Assembly (NCBI GenBank): GCA_963748315.1
Contig: CAVVIK010000004.1
Span: 1-33,984, forward strand
Length of the DNA: 33,984 nucleotides
Origin: DASPHG01 sp963748315
GTDB taxonomy: Bacteria > Actinomycetota > Thermoleophilia > Solirubrobacterales > Thermoleophilaceae
Reading direction: 5' to 3'
This document shows positions 1 through 8,572 of this stretch, piece after piece (within the stretch, counting starts at the first letter, position 1; the number at the start of each line of letters is the position of its first letter). The translations under genes were made by a program, and so were the position numbers. The notes below the pieces were generated by a model. That model was not told the origin of the DNA. It did not search any database and was given only the letters and a program-made list of their open reading frames with translations.

Positions 1-1428
1 TCGGCGCTTCCTACTGGCGCTCGCGCCCGCCGGCGGCTTGAGCCATGTGCGCCGCACGGCGGCCGTGCGGGTGCGCGTGTCTCCGCGGTCGAAGCGGAGC
101 ACGTCGATGCCGCGGACGAAGTCGAGCGCGTAGACGATCGTCGCCCGTCGGATCGGTCGGCGCGAAGAGCGCCGACCACGTCTCGCCCTTCGGTCGGCAC
201 CCAGTAGCCGACCTGGCGGATGTCCGGCAGGGTCGCTCACGTCGAGGAAGCGCATGCCCTCCTCGTACCAGCCTCCTCGCGACCAGTCCCTCGCGCTCGT
301 CGAAGTAGTGCGCTGAGCAGAGGCCCGTGACCGGTGCCCAGCCGCGTGCCTGCACGAGACTCTCGAGCTCGGTCTCGAACAGGTCGAGCAACACGAGCTT
401 CTTCGCCCCCGTCGACGTGGTCTTGTCCGTGATCCCCCACGTCTGGAAGCTGCCCGCGCCCTTGCAGGTCGGCCGGTTGTAGTCCTCCTCGACGATCCCC
501 ACGACCTTGCCCCTGCCGCCGGCCGGATAGGTCTTGCCGGGCACCTGCTCGAAGTCGCCCCGCGACGACTTCTTGCTGAACCGCAGGCTGTCGTGGTGGA
601 TCAGGTCGATCGGCGTCTCGCCCTGCCCGCCGATGCCGAACACCGGGTCGGGTCCCGGGAACCCGAGCTGGCCGGAGTTCTTGATGTTCTCGTCGGTCCG
701 CATACCAGCTTCGGGTTGAGCGGATCCCTCACGTCGTACGCGGCGCTGCCGTCGCCGCCCACGATCCACGCGAGGCCCTGTTCGTCCACCTGCACGTCGT
801 GCGTGGCGATCGAGGTGATCACCGGCTTGAAGCGCTTGACCCGCATGGGCGCAGCCGGGTTGCGCAGGTCCACGATCTCGATCCCCTCAGCGGTCCCCGC
901 CAGGTAGGCGAAGTTGCAGTCCTGGATGCAGGACGCCGTGTGGCCGATGCCCGGGTCCTGCGGCTCGGGCAGGCCGAAGATCCCTGGGATCCCTGTCGTG
1001 ATGAACCCGGTCGGCAGCGCGGACTTGAGCACCGGCAGCTGCGGGTTCGAGATGTCGATGACGTATAGGACGCCGACGCCCTCGCTCGGGTCGTTCGATA
1101 CCAGCAGGATGTCCCCGCCGAGGTCCACGTCCTCGTTCTCGAAGTGCGGCAGGGGGAGCGCGCCGACAGGCACCGGCAGCTCGGGGTTCGTGATGTCGTA
1201 GATGGTCAGGCCCTCGGTCGTCGTGACGTACATCAACCCGTCCCGGAACCGCGCGCCGATCGGGTGCGGTATCGGCAGCGTGGCGAGCGGCTCGACGTTG
1301 TTCGACATCAACGGCTTCTGACCGCCGACGAAGTCCGGCAGCTGCGCGTCAGCGACAGCCGGCGCCATGAGCAAGCCGGTGAGCGTCAACAGGAGGGCGA
1401 GTCGGCGCAAGGTGGACCTCGGATTCAC
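1..1428 (-). CDS. LVIVD-repeat secreted protein, 3' partial and frameshifted
   Basis: The start is a GTG at 1428, followed by a signal peptide (hydrophobic run ending in PAVADA). Repeated blades of the LVIVD type follow, for example YDITNPELPVPVG, IDISNPQLPVLKS and VDLRNPAAPMRVK, predicting an extracellular beta-propeller; its substrate cannot be read from sequence. The coding frame breaks near 703 (one base missing) and near 277, 226, 193 and 148 (one base extra each, mostly in G runs). Repairing them restores continuous LVIVD-like sequence (KLV-MRTDENIKNSGQ, GGWYEEGMRFLDVSDPA, DIRQVGYWVPT, ATIVYALDFVRGIDVLRF). After the last repair the frame is still open at base 1, so the C-terminus lies outside the window. 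Five indels in 600 bases at the window edge suggest poor sequence rather than a decayed gene. Family assignment is good; role is unknown. Confidence 0.75.
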
Positions 1429-1453
1429 GATACGCCGGAATTGCCGCTACCGC

Positions 1454-1459
1454 TAGGGT
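1454..1459 (+). promoter_or_regulatory. Candidate -10 element of the sucCD-ferredoxin operon
   Basis: The hexamer TAGGGT ends 12 bases before the sucC ATG. It fits the TAnnnT pattern found before several other starts here, and would give a leader of about five bases. No convincing Shine-Dalgarno sequence is present upstream of sucC, which agrees with a near-leaderless transcript. Inference from sequence only. Confidence 0.35.
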
Positions 1460-1471
1460 TCCCGCCCCGCT

Positions 1472-2671
1472 ATGCGCTTCTTCGAGTACGAGAGCAGGCA
1501 GATCCTCGAGCGCGAGGGCATCCCCGTGGCCGGGGGCGGCTTCGCCACCAACGCCGAGGGCGCGAAGCAGATCGCAGCCGACGTCGGCGGGCCCGTGGTG
1601 ATCAAGTCGCAGGTCCTGACCGGTGGCCGGATGAAGGCGGGCGGCGTCAAGTTCGCAGACACGCCGGAGGAGTGCGAGGCACACGCCAAGGAGATCCTGG
1701 CGCTCGAGATCAACGGCCATATGCCCCGCGGCGTGCTCGTCGGCGCGAAGGCGCCGATCGCGCATGAGTACTACGCCGGAGTCATCTACGACGGGATCGC
1801 CAAGAAGCCGACGTTCGTGTTCTCCGACATGGGCGGCATCGACATCGAGGAGGTCGCCGAGCAGCACCCCGACCACATCGGGCGCGGCCACTTCTCGACG
1901 ATCCTGCCCCACATGGACTTCATCGCGAAGGACGTGATCGCGTCCGTCGGGATCACCGGATCGGACCTGAACCGCTTGACGCCGATCCTGTCGAAGCTCG
2001 CGCAGCTCTTCGTGAAGTACGACATGACGCTGGCGGAGATCAATCCGCTCGTGAAGCTGGAGGACGGCTCCTTCATGGCGGTGGACGCCCACATGGACAT
2101 GGAGAACGAGGGACGGCCGCGTCAGAAGGAGCTGCTCAAGGAGCTCGGTGTCGCCGACGAGGAGACGCGCGAGGCGCGCGAGCCGACCGAGTTCGAGATC
2201 AAGGGCGAGCAGATCGACTCCGCCGACCATCGCGGCGTTGCGGGCAACGTGACCGAGTTCGACGGCAACCTCGGCCTCGTGATCGGCGCGGGCGGCGGCT
2301 CGCTGACCCTCTTCGACGCGGTGCGTCGCTACGGCGGCAAGCCCGCCAACTACTGCGAGATCGGCGGCAACCCGAGCGTGTCGAAGGCGAAGAACCTGAC
2401 CAAGCTCGTCCTCGAGAAGCCCGGCGTGGACAAGATCGCCGTGATGATGTCGATCGTCTCGAACACTCGCGTGGACATAGTCGCCCGCGGCGTGATCAAG
2501 GCCTGTCTCGAGCTCGGGCACGACCCCGCCGAGAAGGTCGCCGTCTTCCGGATCCCGGGAGCGTGGGAGGACGAGGGCTTCAAGATCCTCGAGAAGTACG
2601 GGATCGAGTATTTCGACCGCTCGGTCTCGATGCACGAGGCCGCCAAGCGGGCCGTGGAGAAGATCGGCTGA
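1472..2671 (+). CDS. sucC: Succinyl-CoA synthetase beta subunit (ATP-grasp acyl-CoA ligase)
   Basis: This 399-residue protein has the layout of the beta chain of NDP-forming succinate-CoA ligase, which interconverts succinyl-CoA and succinate with nucleoside triphosphate formation in the TCA cycle. The N-terminal ATP-grasp domain starts with FFEYESRQILEREGIPV. The motif VVIKSQVLTGGRMKAGGVK matches the ATP-grasp lysine region, and EINPLV with VDAHMDMEN matches metal/nucleotide-binding segments. The C-terminal ligase domain holds GAGGGSLTLFDAV and EIGGNPS. It is slightly longer than the usual 385-390 residues and divergent from classical SucC, so another short-chain acyl- or citryl-CoA ligase is possible. 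Its TGA shares one base with the sucD ATG, so the two are translationally coupled, as expected for obligate partners. Confidence 0.85.
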   Translation: MRFFEYESRQILEREGIPVAGGGFATNAEGAKQIAADVGGPVVIKSQVLTGGRMKAGGVKFADTPEECEAHAKEILALEINGHMPRGVLVGAKAPIAHEYYAGVIYDGIAKKPTFVFSDMGGIDIEEVAEQHPDHIGRGHFSTILPHMDFIAKDVIASVGITGSDLNRLTPILSKLAQLFVKYDMTLAEINPLVKLEDGSFMAVDAHMDMENEGRPRQKELLKELGVADEETREAREPTEFEIKGEQIDSADHRGVAGNVTEFDGNLGLVIGAGGGSLTLFDAVRRYGGKPANYCEIGGNPSVSKAKNLTKLVLEKPGVDKIAVMMSIVSNTRVDIVARGVIKACLELGHDPAEKVAVFRIPGAWEDEGFKILEKYGIEYFDRSVSMHEAAKRAVEKIG

Positions 2672-3576
2672 TGCTGATCGACGAGAACACGACGTTCATC
2701 GTCCAGGGGATCACGGGCCGCGAGGCCGTGAACCTGACGCGCGAGTGCCTGGACTACGGCTCGAAGATCATCGGCGGCGTGACGCCCGGCCGGAAGGGCC
2801 GCGAGGTGCACGGCGTGCCCGTGTACGACTCCGTCGCGCAGCTATGCGAGGAGCTCGGGCAGGTGCCGGACGGGTCGGTCGTCACCGTCCCGCCCGCGTT
2901 CACCAAGGATGCGGTGCTCGAGGCGATCGAGGCGGGCGTCAAGCTGATCGTGATCGTCACCGAGCGCATCCCACGCTTCGACGTCGCGCAGATGGTCGAG
3001 CTCGCGAACCTGCGCGGCGCGCGCATCATCGGCCCCAACTGCCTGGGGATCATCCGGCCAGGCATCGCGAAGATGGGCGGTGTCGGCGGCCCGGCCAAGG
3101 ACGCGGAGAAGGCGTACAAGCCCGGCCGCGTCGGCGTGATGTCGCGCTCGGGAGGCATGACGACCGAGATCTCCTCGACCCTCTCGGCCGCGGGCCTCGG
3201 TGTCTCCACGGCCTGCTCGATCGGCGGCGACGCGATCATCGGCTCCACCTACGCCGAGCTCATGCCGCTGTTCGAGGAGGACGAGCAGACCGAGGCGATC
3301 GTGATCTACACGGAGCCCGGCGGCCGCATGGAGGCCGAGCTCGCAAAGTACGTGACGGAAAACGACTCCAAGCTGCCGATCGTCGCCTTCATGGCGGGCC
3401 GCTTCATGGACGAGATGCCCGGCATGAGCTTCGGCCACGCCGGGACGATCGTCGAGGGCAAGGCCGACACCGCGGCGGAGAAGATCAAGCGCCTCCAGGA
3501 CGCGGGCATCACAGTCGCCGAGGAGATCTCCGAGATCCCCGAGCTCGTCAAGGAGAAGATCGGGGTGGCCGCGTGA
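2671..3576 (+). CDS. sucD: Succinyl-CoA synthetase alpha subunit
   Basis: The 301-residue product (usual alpha length about 290-300) starts at the ATG overlapping the sucC stop; longer upstream reading frames would run through sucC and are rejected. The N-terminal Rossmann CoA-binding domain carries FIVQGITGREA and GGVTPGRKG. VTVPPAF and IVTERIPRFD follow, then GPNCLGIIRPG. The phospho-acceptor histidine lies in the motif SFGHAGTIV, at about residue 256, so the subunit looks catalytically complete. It pairs with the beta chain just upstream to form the succinate-CoA ligase. Its last codons overlap the following ferredoxin gene by four bases (GTGA), placing all three in one operon. Confidence 0.9.
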   Translation: MLIDENTTFIVQGITGREAVNLTRECLDYGSKIIGGVTPGRKGREVHGVPVYDSVAQLCEELGQVPDGSVVTVPPAFTKDAVLEAIEAGVKLIVIVTERIPRFDVAQMVELANLRGARIIGPNCLGIIRPGIAKMGGVGGPAKDAEKAYKPGRVGVMSRSGGMTTEISSTLSAAGLGVSTACSIGGDAIIGSTYAELMPLFEEDEQTEAIVIYTEPGGRMEAELAKYVTENDSKLPIVAFMAGRFMDEMPGMSFGHAGTIVEGKADTAAEKIKRLQDAGITVAEEISEIPELVKEKIGVAA

Positions 3577-3812
3577 CCGAGGCGGTCTTCATCAACGTCG
3601 AGGTCGCGGAAGACATCCGCTCCGACGCCGAGGTGGCGAAGAAGCTCGAGGACGCCTGTCCGGTCGACATCTTCGCGGCACGCAACGGCGGCGTCGAGGT
3701 CGTCGAGGAAAACCTCGACGAGTGCATCCTCTGCGGGCTCTGCGTCGAGGCAGCGCCCCCCGGCAAGGTGCGCGTCCTCAAGCTCTACGACGGCACCGCG
3801 CTCGAGCGCTAG
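3573..3812 (+). CDS. FixX-type single-cluster 4Fe-4S ferredoxin
   Basis: The GTG start overlaps the sucD stop (GTGA); the product is 79 residues. One cysteine sits in ACPVDIF and three in CILCGLC. In classical two-cluster ferredoxins the CP of the first motif and the CxxCxxC of the second together hold one cluster. That is exactly the set kept here; the position of the fourth cysteine after CxxCxxC is alanine (CVEAAP). The protein should therefore carry one [4Fe-4S] cluster, as in FixX-type ferredoxins. Translational coupling to sucCD suggests its electrons belong to a step near succinyl-CoA, for example a 2-oxoacid:ferredoxin oxidoreductase or an ETF-linked dehydrogenase encoded elsewhere. 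That link is inference. Confidence 0.8.
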   Translation: MTEAVFINVEVAEDIRSDAEVAKKLEDACPVDIFAARNGGVEVVEENLDECILCGLCVEAAPPGKVRVLKLYDGTALER

Positions 3813-3819
3813 CGGCTGC

Positions 3820-4812
3820 TCACCATACCGCCGGCGAGCCGAATGGGGTCGCGAGCCAGTCCTGCACCGTGGCACGCATCGACTTTCGTGTGAGCGGTGT
3901 GACCTTGCCGCGGCGGAGATCGATCTTGAAGATCCTTTCCCTGAACCACCTGTTGAAGGCGATGTGCCTACCCGAAGGCGACCACACGGGTCCCGCAGCA
4001 CCGATCGATGATCGCGTTACCCGTCTCACATGGCTTCCATCGGCGCGCATTCGATAGATCTCGTTCGGAGCCTGGTTCGCCTCGCGCAGCTGCTGATGTT
4101 GTTGCGTATTGAAGGCAATCTCGCGCCCATCGGGCGACCATGAGCCAGCGCTGTCGTGGCCCGGATCGCGCGTCACGCGCCGCACACGTGAGCCATTTCG
4201 GCGCATCGTGAAGATGTCTTCATTTGCGAACTGCGGCGACCTCGGTGGGCCGCGGTAACTAGTGAACGCGATTCTTCTCCCGCTCGGTGACCACACCGGA
4301 CAGCAGTCGCCGTCGTCATCCTTTGTAAGGCGACTCAGGTCCGACCCGTCCGGCCGCATCGTGTAAATCTCATCGTTGCCGTCCCGCTCCGAAGTGAAGG
4401 CGATCCGACCGTCGCTCGACCACGCCGGTCCGCTGTCCCAGCCTGGCGCCGCCGTGAGCTGCCGGACGTTCGAGCCATCCGCGTCCATTACAAAGATGTC
4501 TAAGCCGAGGTCCTCGAAGGGGTCCTCGAACGTTGCGTCGGTGTAGCGCGCGAAGACGATCTGACTTCCGTCCGGCGACCAAGCGGGGCTGTACTCGTCG
4601 ACATCCGGCGTCTGAGTAACGTTCACCTTGCCGGTGCCATCCGGATTCATTGTCCACACGTCCTCGTCAGTGTGCTCCGGCCCCTGGAGATCGGGGCCCG
4701 TGAATACCGTGAAAAGAAGCGGCCCAGGCTTGCCAGGGAGCGTGGCGCTTGCGGGTACCGCAACGAGCACCATTGCGGCAGCGAGTGCAACCGCTACACG
4801 CAGAGCGTTCAT
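3820..4812 (-). CDS. Secreted TolB-like PD40 beta-propeller protein
   Basis: The chosen ATG gives 330 residues beginning with a clear signal peptide (MNALRVAVALAAAM, cleavage after PASA). In-frame starts 33 and 84 bases upstream would place a charged tail before it, and a TATGCT element overlaps the nearer one. At least five blades repeat the PD40/WD40-like pattern: an acidic residue and hydrophobics, M-x-x-D/N-G-S, V-x-x-L/V-T, then WSPDG or WSPSGR-x-IAF. Examples are DIFVMDADGS, EIYTMRPDGS and EIYRMRADGS. These modules are typical of TolB-like periplasmic or extracellular propellers that bind peptides or proteins; no catalytic site is visible. It ends 8 bases from the convergent ferredoxin stop and is divergent from the FHA protease. 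Confidence 0.8.
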   Translation of the reverse strand: MNALRVAVALAAAMVLVAVPASATLPGKPGPLLFTVFTGPDLQGPEHTDEDVWTMNPDGTGKVNVTQTPDVDEYSPAWSPDGSQIVFARYTDATFEDPFEDLGLDIFVMDADGSNVRQLTAAPGWDSGPAWSSDGRIAFTSERDGNDEIYTMRPDGSDLSRLTKDDDGDCCPVWSPSGRRIAFTSYRGPPRSPQFANEDIFTMRRNGSRVRRVTRDPGHDSAGSWSPDGREIAFNTQQHQQLREANQAPNEIYRMRADGSHVRRVTRSSIGAAGPVWSPSGRHIAFNRWFRERIFKIDLRRGKVTPLTRKSMRATVQDWLATPFGSPAVW

Positions 4813-4956
4813 ACGCGTCTTGCGGAAGCCATCGTCGTCGAGCATAAGTCGCGCGCGGCGCCCCCGCCACCCGTTGAGGTGACTTGCTTGACGCACCTAG
4901 GGGTCGCGTGTTTACTGGAATGAGGTCGGACTCGCACCGCGCCGCTAGGCACCCTT

Positions 4957-4964
4957 AGAGGAAA
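4957..4964 (+). promoter_or_regulatory. Shine-Dalgarno site setting the TTG start of the FHA protease
   Basis: AGAGGAAA lies seven bases before TTG at 4972. No ATG or GTG in frame gives an intact FHA N-terminus, so this site decides the start. The 4813-4971 spacer also holds the divergent promoters for this gene and the PD40 gene; a clear -35/-10 pair was not found. Confidence 0.55.
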
Positions 4965-4971
4965 CCTCCGC

Positions 4972-6504
4972 TTGAGACTCAACTTCTCCGCCGGCAAGCT
5001 CGCCGGCCAGACGGTCGAGGTAACCGGCGACCGACTCACGATTGGGCGCGCGCCGGAGAACGACCTGGTCCTGTCGGACGAGAAGGTGTCGCGCCAACAT
5101 GCGGCGATCGAGCGGACGGCGCAGGGCGAGTTCGTGCTGCGCGACTTGAATTCGGGCAACGGCACCTGGGTCGACGACACACGCGTCGAAAGCCCGCTGA
5201 CGCTACGTGGCGGCGAGCAGATTCGCATCGGCCCCAACATCGCCTCGGCCGAGGCGGTGGAACGAGCGGGTGCGGCCGCGGGGGCAGCCGGTCTTACGAC
5301 CCAGCCGATCGACACGGAGGCTGACGAGCCGACGCTCGTCGAGCAGCCTTCAAAGGCCTCCCCTGCTTCGACGCCACCCCCAAGGCGCGGCGTCACTACG
5401 TTCATGCGGCGCACCGAGCAGCGAATGAAGCGCCTGACCATCGTCGCGATCGGGGCTGTCGGCCTTGCAGTCGTAGTTGCCGGCCTGGCGGTCGCAGGCG
5501 TCTTCAGCAGCGAAGATGACGAGCTGGATACTGCTGCGATCGTGGATGAAGCGCGCGCGAGCACGTTGCTGATCGACATGCGCGTGGGTGCCGGGGCGAG
5601 CATCGACGATCGCTTCAGCAAGGGCTCCGGATGGGTCGTTGACGCGGAAGCGGGCGAGATCGTCACGAACGCGCACGTGGCTAGTGGTGGCCAACTGGTC
5701 AAGGTTGCGCTTCCAGGCGGTCAAGCGCGAGATGCCCAAGTGGGCGCGATGAACTTCTGCCAGGACGTTGCACTCCTGAAAACCGACAGCACCGACGGGC
5801 TGCGGACCCTTCCGCAAGTGACGCAGGACGAGCTCTCAGACGGTGACCCCGTCGTTGCGCTTGGTTTCCCCGGCAGCCTCGCGATCGGCGACAACCTCGT
5901 CACCACGAGTGGCGTCATCAGCACGGTCGAGGCGAAGACGGGCAAGCTCTATCCGGATGTCGTGCAGACGGATGCCGCAATCAACGGCGGCAACTCCGGC
6001 GGTCCGCTGCTCAACGCTGATGGCGAGTTCGTAGGAATGAACACCCTGTCTAACGTCGGCGCGGGCAGCCAAAACCAGAACTATGCGATCGCCACGGACC
6101 ACATCAGCTCACTGTTGGGCGAGCTGCGAGAAGGACGCAGTCAGGGCTGGCTTGGGTACGTACTCGACTATCCGACCGACAATCCGGGGGATCCCGAGGA
6201 CGACGTTCCCATCGTTACGGGGCAGAACGGCGACGTCTTCTATGGAATGGGAGTGGTCGGCGCCTCCGAAAACGCTCCGGCGAACTCGGACCTAGTCGGA
6301 TTCGCCGGTGGTCGCGAGCAGTACGTCTACGCGATCGACGGCGTTTCGTTCAGCCCAGACAAGCTTCCCGCCAGCGCCGCAGACACCGCGGTCTGCGAGA
6401 CCACGATGAACAAGGGCACTGGGGACACGAGCACGCTCTCGATCGTCGAGCTTTTCGACGATCAGACCTACGAGACGTACGACGTCACGGTCGAATACCC
6501 CTGA
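4972..6504 (+). CDS. Membrane FHA-domain trypsin-like serine protease (HtrA/DegP-like)
   Basis: The 510-residue product starts at TTG with a good ribosome-binding site. Residues 1-95 form an FHA domain (LTIGRAPENDLVL, VSRQHAAI, LNSGNGTWV), a phosphothreonine-peptide reader. A Pro/Ala-rich linker follows, containing EPTLVEQ at residues 119-125. One membrane segment spans about 155-178, so the FHA domain is cytoplasmic and the protease external. The protease keeps the full triad: His235 in TNAHV, Asp265 in DVALLK and Ser342 in GGNSGGPL. The tail from about 390 to 510 is in the place of a PDZ domain but is not clearly one. The neighbouring convergent kinase gene suggests that FHA binding couples kinase signalling to proteolysis outside the membrane. 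Substrates are unknown. Confidence 0.88.
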   Translation: MRLNFSAGKLAGQTVEVTGDRLTIGRAPENDLVLSDEKVSRQHAAIERTAQGEFVLRDLNSGNGTWVDDTRVESPLTLRGGEQIRIGPNIASAEAVERAGAAAGAAGLTTQPIDTEADEPTLVEQPSKASPASTPPPRRGVTTFMRRTEQRMKRLTIVAIGAVGLAVVVAGLAVAGVFSSEDDELDTAAIVDEARASTLLIDMRVGAGASIDDRFSKGSGWVVDAEAGEIVTNAHVASGGQLVKVALPGGQARDAQVGAMNFCQDVALLKTDSTDGLRTLPQVTQDELSDGDPVVALGFPGSLAIGDNLVTTSGVISTVEAKTGKLYPDVVQTDAAINGGNSGGPLLNADGEFVGMNTLSNVGAGSQNQNYAIATDHISSLLGELREGRSQGWLGYVLDYPTDNPGDPEDDVPIVTGQNGDVFYGMGVVGASENAPANSDLVGFAGGREQYVYAIDGVSFSPDKLPASAADTAVCETTMNKGTGDTSTLSIVELFDDQTYETYDVTVEYP

Positions 6505-6511
6505 CGCCGGT

Positions 6512-8566
6512 TCAGAGTCCCGGCGGGGGGTAATCGTCTTTGTACTCGGCTCGCTGCGTTCCCGCTTGGAACTGCGTCCCGGGGGGACGTTCGACACCGT
6601 CGCGCGCGGTAAAGAACTGCCTGGTAACAGTGACGACATTCGTGTTCGGCGCCCCGCGGTAGATGAACCGCGTCTCCCACTCCAGGACGTTCGATCGGGG
6701 CCCGTCGGCCGTCGCGATCGCGCCCCAGCGCACGTTCCAGTGATGGAGCACGTTGCTCTCAACCTGTTCGGTGTGAACGCTGGACCCGCGACCTACGACC
6801 TTGCCCGTGCGAACGTCCCTCACGACGAACTCGCTGCCCGCGGGGGGATTGGTGCGAAGCGCAATCGGGTGCGTGGCGACGAGATCTGGTTGCACGGTTA
6901 TCCGCGTTGCTTGGACCCCGCCGGAGTCGTTCCTATCAAGCACGAACATGAACCCTCCGGCACGCAGAAAGCCGCGGCAGTAGGTCTGGGGGTCGACGCC
7001 GTCGCGATTCCGCGTCAGCTCGCGTCGAATGGCCCGGGGCGACGGGCAGGCCGACAAGCGATACGAGTACCCACCAGTCAGCCGCGCACCGGTCGACGTG
7101 GCGGCGTAAGACTTCATTGACATATTGAAGACACGCGGCTTCGGCTCTTCGCGGAACGCCTCGCGGTAGAAAGCGATCGCGTTTTCCGGGGTCACACGTG
7201 CAACCACGTGGCTTGCGTCTGGGCTCACGATCTTCTCCATCAGGCCGAGGTCCTGTCTGCGAAACGCGCGCTCGAGTTTGGCCAGGAATACGGCCGCATC
7301 GGACCGCTTGATCGGAACGGCTGCCTCAGCCGTGTCACCCGACCCGCCCGCCGGCGACTCCTCCTCGCCGCCTCCGGACAGGACTACTACCCCCACAACC
7401 ACGGCGAGCACGAGGGCCGCTCCCGCGACCGCGGCGTGGCGCGGATAGCGCCGCAGGGTCTGTACGAGCGGCACCGTCGTGCGCTCGGCGGGCCTGGCAG
7501 GCGTACCGGGCTCGAGCACCGTCTTGTCGTACGGCCCGCCACTGCCCGACGCTGACTCGGGCTCGAGCACGGTTTCATTCGACGCGGCATCTGGCTCGAG
7601 CACCGTCTTGCCCGGGTCTGGGTCGGTCTCGAGCACGGTCTCGCGCGGGCCGGGGTCGGGCGTGGTCTCCAGGACCGTGGCTGACGAAGGCTCAGGTGCG
7701 TCCTTTGCGGGTGCCGCCACGGCGACGGCCTCCTTCGCGGCAGTGAGGAACTCACCACACGACGCGTAGCGGTCGCCGGGATCCTTTGCCAGTGCTCGGT
7801 AAAGCACGTCGTCCAGCGCTCGCGGAATCCCCTCCCGCCGCGTCGACAACCGCGGCGGCGTTTCCATCAGGTGTGCGCCGACCAGTGCCTTGGGATCCGT
7901 GTCCGTGAATGGCGGCTCGCCCGAAAAGACGTCATAAAGCGTGCACGCGAGCGAATACTGGTCGGAGCGACCGTCAAGGTCTTGCCCGCTCCGTACCTGC
8001 TCAGGCGACGCATATGGATACGAGAGCGGGGAGTGATTCATCTGGGTGAGCGCCGTTGCTTGGGTGTCCTTCGCGATGCCGAAGTCCCCGACCCACGCGT
8101 GGTCGCCGCCGCTCTCGTTGATCATCACGAGGATGTTTTCTGGCTTGATGTCGCGATGTACGACACCGAGACCGTGCGCTGCGTCGAGCGCCCATGCCAC
8201 CTGTCCGAGGATGTCCAGCGCGCGTTGTGGCGAAAGCACGCCCTGCTCTTGGATCAGCCCGCCAAGATCGCTATCCGCCAATGGAGTTGCGATGTAGAAA
8301 ACACCCTGGTCCTCCCCCGCCTGCCATACCGGCAGGATGTGGGGATGAAACGCGCGGTTCGCCACTCGGGACTCTCGCTCGAACCGCGCGCGGAACTCGG
8401 GATCGAGGGCTAGACGGCGGTTCAACACCTTCACCGCGGCCGGCCGATCGTGCTCACGATCAATTGCCCGGTAGACGAAGGCCATACCGCCGCCGCCGAC
8501 GAGTCCACTTATCTCGAAGCGGCCCGCCAGAACGGTGCCGACGTCAACGCGCGGCGTGCGAATCAC
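6512..8566 (-). CDS. Membrane Ser/Thr protein kinase (PknB-like) with TVLE-repeat linker
   Basis: The GTG start at 8566 gives 684 residues; the open frame runs on to 8794, but that part is the remnant of another gene. The kinase domain (about 16-275) has a glycine-rich loop (GLVGGGGMAFVYRA), Lys46 in AAVKVL, Glu65, the catalytic loop VVHRDIKPEN (Asp139, Lys141, Asn144) and Asp161 of DFG. A juxtamembrane linker contains five TVLE motifs with threonines at 297, 310, 321, 332 and 349. A membrane helix covers about 378-396. The external part (about 400-684) starts with an NTF2/SnoaL-like stretch (AVFLAKLERAFRR) and is otherwise unrecognised; it could be the sensor. The gene converges on the FHA protease with 7 bases between stop codons. 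Confidence 0.9.
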   Translation of the reverse strand: MIRTPRVDVGTVLAGRFEISGLVGGGGMAFVYRAIDREHDRPAAVKVLNRRLALDPEFRARFERESRVANRAFHPHILPVWQAGEDQGVFYIATPLADSDLGGLIQEQGVLSPQRALDILGQVAWALDAAHGLGVVHRDIKPENILVMINESGGDHAWVGDFGIAKDTQATALTQMNHSPLSYPYASPEQVRSGQDLDGRSDQYSLACTLYDVFSGEPPFTDTDPKALVGAHLMETPPRLSTRREGIPRALDDVLYRALAKDPGDRYASCGEFLTAAKEAVAVAAPAKDAPEPSSATVLETTPDPGPRETVLETDPDPGKTVLEPDAASNETVLEPESASGSGGPYDKTVLEPGTPARPAERTTVPLVQTLRRYPRHAAVAGAALVLAVVVGVVVLSGGGEEESPAGGSGDTAEAAVPIKRSDAAVFLAKLERAFRRQDLGLMEKIVSPDASHVVARVTPENAIAFYREAFREEPKPRVFNMSMKSYAATSTGARLTGGYSYRLSACPSPRAIRRELTRNRDGVDPQTYCRGFLRAGGFMFVLDRNDSGGVQATRITVQPDLVATHPIALRTNPPAGSEFVVRDVRTGKVVGRGSSVHTEQVESNVLHHWNVRWGAIATADGPRSNVLEWETRFIYRGAPNTNVVTVTRQFFTARDGVERPPGTQFQAGTQRAEYKDDYPPPGL
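7511..7678 (-). repeat. Five TVLE-encoding repeats in the kinase linker
   Basis: The 12-mer ACGGTGCTCGAG (or one- to three-base variants), read on the minus strand, recurs at 7511-7522, 7562-7573, 7595-7606, 7628-7639 and 7667-7678. Each encodes Thr-Val-Leu-Glu, usually followed by Pro or Thr and an acidic/Pro-rich spacer of 7-13 residues. Near-identical codons suggest recent tandem expansion. Thr with a charged or hydrophobic +3 residue resembles FHA ligand sites, so these may be autophosphorylated docking sites (inference). Confidence 0.8.
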
Positions 8567-8572
8567 AAAGTC

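Noticed and set aside
1349..2635. A 428-residue minus-strand frame opposite sucC
   Set aside because: Shadow of sucC; His/Leu/Arg-rich with no domain, while the plus strand encodes a complete ATP-grasp protein.
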